Assembly: GCA_030594665.1 (NCBI GenBank)
Contig: JAUVET010000112.1
Span: 1 to 5,792, forward strand
Direction of reading: 5' to 3'
Length of the DNA stretch: 5,792 nt
Origin: Methanosarcinaceae archaeon
GTDB taxonomy: Archaea; Halobacteriota; Methanosarcinia; Methanosarcinales; Methanosarcinaceae
Positions 5,455-5,792 of this stretch are shown here, one piece after another. The translations under genes were made by a program, and so were the position numbers. The notes beneath the pieces were generated by a model. That model was given only the letters and a program-made list of their open reading frames with translations. It was not told where the DNA came from and did no database searches. Each line of letters begins with the position of its first letter. Positions within the stretch are counted from its first letter, which is position 1.

Positions 5455-5792
5455 TATTTATTCTCCTTTTTTGATTTGCCAAGGCCTGCAGCCATTCGTT
5501 CCATTTCAAGAAATGCATAGTATGCCTGATTGTCACTAAAAGGGGCGGATAATTCATCCAGTTTTCGTTTAAGCTCCTCTTTTTTCTGTGAGTCAGAATC
5601 CTTTGCTTCTTGGAGAACCTGATAATACTCAATGGCAGCAGAGTGCATATCCTGGTAACGACGACTCAGTTGAGGCATCTCAATTCCCATTATGTCTTCT
5701 ACAATATCTTCAATGCTCTTGTTACTGTATTCCCCTTTTGGAGAAGGCTCTGCGATTTTTTGATTGGAAATGATGGTGGATCCATCATTAAT
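5454..5792 (-). CDS. ptuA: C-terminal end of a PtuA-like AAA ATPase (5' part outside window)
   Basis: The frame is open from the right edge to TAG 5456-5454, giving 112 residues; the ATG at 5690 is internal (residue 35). The stretch SIEDIVEDIMGIEMPQLSRR at about 25-44 and the end SAPFSDNQAYYAFLEMERMA, with a charged helical link (KKEELKRKLDEL) between them, match my memory of the C-terminal tail of the ATPases that precede TIGR02646 HNH genes. In Septu this ATPase (PtuA) forms a complex with the HNH nuclease and controls its activity. Walker A, the ABC signature and Walker B must lie outside the window, so the ATPase call rests on the tail and on the neighbour. The one-base stop/start overlap with the HNH gene indicates translational coupling. 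The 5' region could also carry a reverse transcriptase and retron RNA; that cannot be seen here. Confidence 0.65.
   Translation of the reverse strand: MNDGSTIISNQKIAEPSPKGEYSNKSIEDIVEDIMGIEMPQLSRRYQDMHSAAIEYYQVLQEAKDSDSQKKEELKRKLDELSAPFSDNQAYYAFLEMERMAAGLGKSKKENK
5463..5468 (-). promoter_or_regulatory. Shine-Dalgarno of the HNH gene that decides a GTG start
   Basis: AAGGAG on the minus strand, 8 bases before GTG 5454. It lies inside the last codons of the ATPase gene and is the clearest ribosome binding site in the window; the plus-strand genes appear leaderless. Confidence 0.65.

Overview
The window looks like a chromosomal stretch of a methanogenic archaeon, most likely a member of the Methanosarcinales. 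The reasons are an archaeal-type ThiI with a CxxC motif, a long PAPS-reductase-like protein fused to a zinc ribbon, a PUA-like domain and a 2x[4Fe-4S] ferredoxin tail, a remnant of the archaeal oligosaccharyltransferase AglB, and TATA-type promoters placed for leaderless or nearly leaderless mRNAs. The species cannot be named from sequence alone.

Left part (1-946): the 3' end of thiI on the plus strand enters from the left edge and converges with a gene for an unrecognised four-helix membrane protein on the minus strand. The two stop codons are about 20 bases apart.

Middle part (947-2495): this is a scrap-yard region. It starts with about 480 bases without a convincing gene, which hold one arm of a diverged inverted repeat. 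Next comes a RelB/RelE-type toxin-antitoxin pair. The toxin frame is cut by a TAG codon, but the C-terminal end expected of the family continues in frame behind it. Then come the fused remains of the 3' end of an aglB gene, with another in-frame TAG, a frameshift and an apparent internal deletion, and then the C-terminal part of a second antitoxin. Nothing between 1912 and 2495 looks like an intact gene.

Central gene (2518-4419): an intact 633-residue PAPS-reductase-like protein. Its promoter appears to sit inside the tail of the antitoxin remnant, and the mRNA is probably leaderless.

Right part (4420-5792): a T-rich terminator is followed by an intergenic region carrying the second arm of the inverted repeat, a partial tandem copy of it, and a TATA-box-led small ORF or RNA candidate. 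On the minus strand a two-gene operon runs in from the right edge: the C-terminal end of a PtuA-like AAA/ABC-type ATPase, then a complete PtuB-like HNH endonuclease whose GTG start overlaps the ATPase stop by one base. This pair has the layout of a Septu-type defence system, or of the ATPase-HNH effector module of a related system such as a type I-A retron. It is the most interesting item in the window, but the diagnostic ATPase motifs lie outside it.
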